Assembly: GCA_029933535.1 (NCBI GenBank)
Contig: JAOZNZ010000117.1
Coordinates: 1 to 7,561, forward strand
Origin: a bacterium
GTDB taxonomy: Bacteria; Auribacterota; UBA3054; B51-G9
Length of the DNA: 7,561 nt
Reading direction: 5' to 3'
Shown: one piece after another, positions 5,663 to 7,561 of the stretch
How positions within the stretch are numbered: position 1 is the first letter of the stretch
Layout: every line of letters starts with the position of its first letter
Made by a program: the position numbers and the translations under genes
Notes under the pieces: model-generated
What the model was told of the DNA's origin: nothing
The model's input: only the letters and a program-made list of their open reading frames with translations
Database searches by the model: none

Positions 5663-7273
5663 TTACTTCCGGGGTTTGGTCGAAACAAGTTTATAGTTTG
5701 GTGATACAAACTTCCACTTTTTACCATCAAATTCCGCTCGCATATTTTCCGATGATTTCGGCGGATTCAATTTGTATGGTAAGCGAATCTTTTCACGTTT
5801 CCGCCCGAGCACGAATATTTTCACAGCATCTAAATACGCGCGAACATCAGTTGGCTCCCCGAGTTGAATTTCCGCGATATTTTTTTCTTTCTTCCCGTTA
5901 AGAAGAGTTTCATTTATAAATTGACTCAGCCGTGCGATTTTTGATTTTTCTAGTTCACGTTTAACCTCTAAAGAACCGGTGTTCGGCTTTAAAACACTGC
6001 TTTTAAATGCAGGGCGCGTTAAACGCTTGCGCCAGTATGTCGGCCTTGGCGGTGCGACGCGGCGTGACGGTGTACCGACATTTCTGTCATTAATCTGATG
6101 TGCACTGCTTATGAGTTCTTTCATCCACGTGCGAACTTGTTCGATAGAATCATCATCACAGAGCATAACTTCTCTTGTTTTCGCGCGAAGAGCTTTAATT
6201 CTGATATTTCTTCTTCTAATATCATCAAGATGTTGTCTGATTTTTCTAACGAGAGCGCGAACCTGTTCATTCACTCGCTGGCACAATTCTGTGAAAAGTC
6301 CTTCCGGCGCGAAAAAAGGAACTGTATCTGCCATGAGTTCACGTGTAGACTGCATTTTATCTACCCAAGGTTGAGCAAAAGGATTTGAAAGATAATGTTC
6401 GCGTGTTGCCATAAAAGCCATATCAAGCAGTTCGCGTGACGACCCGATATTCCATGCCCGTATTCTGTGATACAATTCAGGACCGTGTTTCGCAACCCGC
6501 TGCAAATATTGATCAACATATCTATCTAACCAGTCAATAATTTCCGGCAGGGATTCGAGTTGAAAAGGTGAAGAATTAAATGCGGCAATTCTTGCTCCGA
6601 ATTCAGTGATTTCCGTTGCGATAGACATACACTTATCATTGATATCAGCGAAACAGCGTGCGATACGTCGCAAATTATATTCGTCTGTAAGCTTTGAACT
6701 TCGAATTTCTTCCACACGGGAAAGCAGTTCTTCAATATCATAAAGATTGTCTTGATCAAGTATTATTATGTCAAGCTCGTGCGGTGCGACTAAGGAGTTA
6801 AGACTATCAAGCAGACTTCTTGTTCCATCGCTTAGTTTGTAAAGAAATTTTTGAAGCCTGCGATCGGAAATCCGCTGCATTCTGTATGGTTCCAGCCGCC
6901 TGTCAAGATTATTCCACGAAACAAGCTGTTCCATATCCGCACGGAAAGTTGATAAAGTGTAGTCCGAACCGGTTCGCTCTTCAATAGTAGATTGAACAGC
7001 GTCATAAATATCGTTATGATATTTTTCGATTTCGTGAGCACGGCGGCGCAGGAAAAGGAAATTCAAGATGATGGCATAAATTTCACTTCGTTCTGTTGAA
7101 AGGAAAGAGTATTGCACACGTGAGACATGGCCGATAAAGTCCGGTACCGGAGCAATTGAGCGAAACAATTCTGATTGAGAAGAGATAAATTCTTCAAACA
7201 TCTCTTCAGTAAAGGAATCTTTTTCTTGCACATCCGGGGAGATTTTTTCTGTATTTTCTAAATTTGTAGTCAT
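5663..7273 (-). CDS. jetA: JetA-like kleisin subunit (MukF/MksF-type) of a Wadjet-type condensin
   Basis: From the chosen start this is a 536-residue protein, first in the operon, in the place of the kleisin JetA, which bridges the SMC heads and binds JetB. An N-terminal winged-helix-like part covers ~45-155 (QYSFLSTERSEIYAIIL near 54-70, SWNNLDRRLEP near 119-129, KLSDG near 146-150). This resembles DUF2397/DUF3375-type JetA proteins. A long helical middle follows (~155-390). It is followed by a basic, proline-rich linker (TPSRRVAPPRPTYWRKR) and a C-terminal folded part ending in a basic tail. The frame is open 44 codons further, to a TTG at 7403-7405. That codon lies inside a hairpin, upstream of the promoter, and the extension is a hydrophobic translation of palindromic DNA. 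The ATG at 7271-7273, ~36 bases after the predicted transcription start, is preferred. No Shine-Dalgarno motif is visible. The kleisin role rests mainly on position and fold pattern. Confidence 0.8.
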   Translation of the reverse strand: MTTNLENTEKISPDVQEKDSFTEEMFEEFISSQSELFRSIAPVPDFIGHVSRVQYSFLSTERSEIYAIILNFLFLRRRAHEIEKYHNDIYDAVQSTIEERTGSDYTLSTFRADMEQLVSWNNLDRRLEPYRMQRISDRRLQKFLYKLSDGTRSLLDSLNSLVAPHELDIIILDQDNLYDIEELLSRVEEIRSSKLTDEYNLRRIARCFADINDKCMSIATEITEFGARIAAFNSSPFQLESLPEIIDWLDRYVDQYLQRVAKHGPELYHRIRAWNIGSSRELLDMAFMATREHYLSNPFAQPWVDKMQSTRELMADTVPFFAPEGLFTELCQRVNEQVRALVRKIRQHLDDIRRRNIRIKALRAKTREVMLCDDDSIEQVRTWMKELISSAHQINDRNVGTPSRRVAPPRPTYWRKRLTRPAFKSSVLKPNTGSLEVKRELEKSKIARLSQFINETLLNGKKEKNIAEIQLGEPTDVRAYLDAVKIFVLGRKREKIRLPYKLNPPKSSENMRAEFDGKKWKFVSPNYKLVSTKPRK

Positions 7274-7315
7274 ATTTGTAATTACTGAAGCTAATACACT
7301 TGTTAAACACAAGAT

Positions 7316-7344
7316 ATTGTACCAAATGAAACTGTAAAGTGCAA
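7316..7344 (-). promoter_or_regulatory. Predicted sigma70-like promoter of the jet operon
   Basis: On the minus strand, TTGCAC (7339-7344) is separated by exactly 17 bases from TACAAT (7316-7321). This is a near-consensus arrangement. The start of transcription would fall near 7309, giving a leader of about 36 bases to the jetA ATG at 7273. A short inverted repeat CTTGT/ACAAG lies around the predicted start (~7298-7312) and could be an operator. Confidence 0.5.
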
Positions 7345-7346
7345 AT

Positions 7347-7380
7347 GCTGTGCAGAAATTATCATAATTACAGGCACAGC
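7347..7380. promoter_or_regulatory. Concentric palindromes just upstream of the promoter, candidate operator
   Basis: GCTGTGC (7347-7353) and GCACAGC (7374-7380) form a perfect 7-bp inverted repeat. Inside it, AATTATCATAATT (7357-7369) is a perfect palindrome with nearly the same centre. The element ends two bases from the -35 box, a typical place for a dimeric regulator. It could also be a DNA cruciform or a leftover repeat. Confidence 0.45.
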
Positions 7381-7385
7381 TGAGA

Positions 7386-7409
7386 AAATTTGCTCTGCTG
7401 AGCAAATTT
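7386..7409. repeat. Perfect 10-bp hairpin upstream of the jet promoter
   Basis: AAATTTGCTC and GAGCAAATTT pair perfectly around a four-base loop. On the + strand a run of T follows only about a dozen bases later (7420-7426), so it is a weak terminator candidate for a + strand transcript. It lies outside the predicted jet mRNA. Confidence 0.6.
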
Positions 7410-7422
7410 ATAGTTAAGATTT

Positions 7423-7449
7423 TTTTGCGAGTTTAGCGCCTTAGCGAGA
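7423..7449. repeat. Three 9-bp units (TTTTGCGAG-like) upstream of the operon
   Basis: The 9-mers TTTTGCGAG, TTTAGCGCC and TTAGCGAGA lie in phase. The period matches the other 9-bp arrays of the window, but the units are G+C-richer. With three degenerate copies the array is less certain than the others. Confidence 0.5.
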
Positions 7450-7561
7450 GTTTCTTTATTTATATTTTTTTATTAAATTTAAATTCTGTATATCTTGTAA
7501 TAAAAGCTAAAAAGTTAATTGATATTGCATTATTATCATTTTTTATTATAATATATTTATA

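Larger units (their letters stand above)
7274..7561. other. Upstream regulatory region of the jet operon
   Basis: I see no credible gene here. Next to jetA it holds a sigma70-like promoter (7316-7344), then nested palindromes (7347-7380), a perfect hairpin (7386-7409) and three 9-mers (7423-7449). From ~7450 to the edge it is very AT-rich with no clear repeat, and no neighbouring gene enters the window from that side. Confidence 0.6.

Noticed and set aside
6098..6388. Two overlapping + strand frames inside jetA
   Set aside because: They are antisense shadows of the jetA coding sequence, with no recognisable domain or start signal.
7274..7405. Upstream extension of jetA to a TTG codon, giving 580 residues with a hydrophobic start
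   Set aside because: The TTG lies inside a perfect hairpin and upstream of a good promoter. The extra residues are translated palindromes, and the ATG at 7271-7273 fits the predicted transcript.

Overview
The window carries one minus-strand defence-type operon, read from right to left: a MukF-like kleisin (JetA-like, 5663-7273), a MukE-like subunit (JetB-like, 4749-5459), a short DUF1016/YhcG-type protein (4075-4638) and a MukB-like SMC ATPase (JetC-like, 273-3881). The kleisin, small partner and SMC ATPase are the core of a Wadjet/MksBEF-type condensin, the family that senses plasmid DNA by loop extrusion. The fourth Wadjet gene, the nuclease jetD, is not in the window. It may lie past the left edge, but 272 noncoding bases already separate the end of jetC from that edge.

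The organism looks like an AT-rich environmental bacterium, perhaps of the Bacteroidota/Ignavibacteriota (FCB) group. No gene has a Shine-Dalgarno motif, spacers are very AT-rich, and degenerate 7-bp and 9-bp arrays fill the gene boundaries. This assignment is an inference from style, not from a marker gene.

Layout on the + strand. 1-272: noncoding, with a structured ~97-bp palindromic element, a 9-bp tandem array and a 7-bp array that contains the jetC stop codon. 273-3881: jetC. 3882-4074: spacer with a 7-bp array next to the jetC start. 4044-4702: a probable inserted cassette, bounded by ~28-bp inverted repeats, that holds the DUF1016 gene. That gene has lost its catalytic middle. 4749-5459: jetB. 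5460-5662: spacer with a 7-bp array next to the jetB start and a 27-bp inverted repeat built of 9-mers just after jetA. 5663-7273: jetA. 7274-7561: leader with a good sigma70-like promoter and nested palindromes.

Working model: JetA, JetB and JetC form the loop-extruding complex and are transcribed from the promoter near 7316-7344. JetD would cut the DNA if it is present nearby. The DUF1016 remnant looks like a later insertion into the operon. The repeat arrays supply hairpins after jetA and jetC and the leaders of jetB and jetC. Unlike typical tightly packed Jet operons, every gene here is separated from the next by 100-200 bp of repeat-rich spacer.
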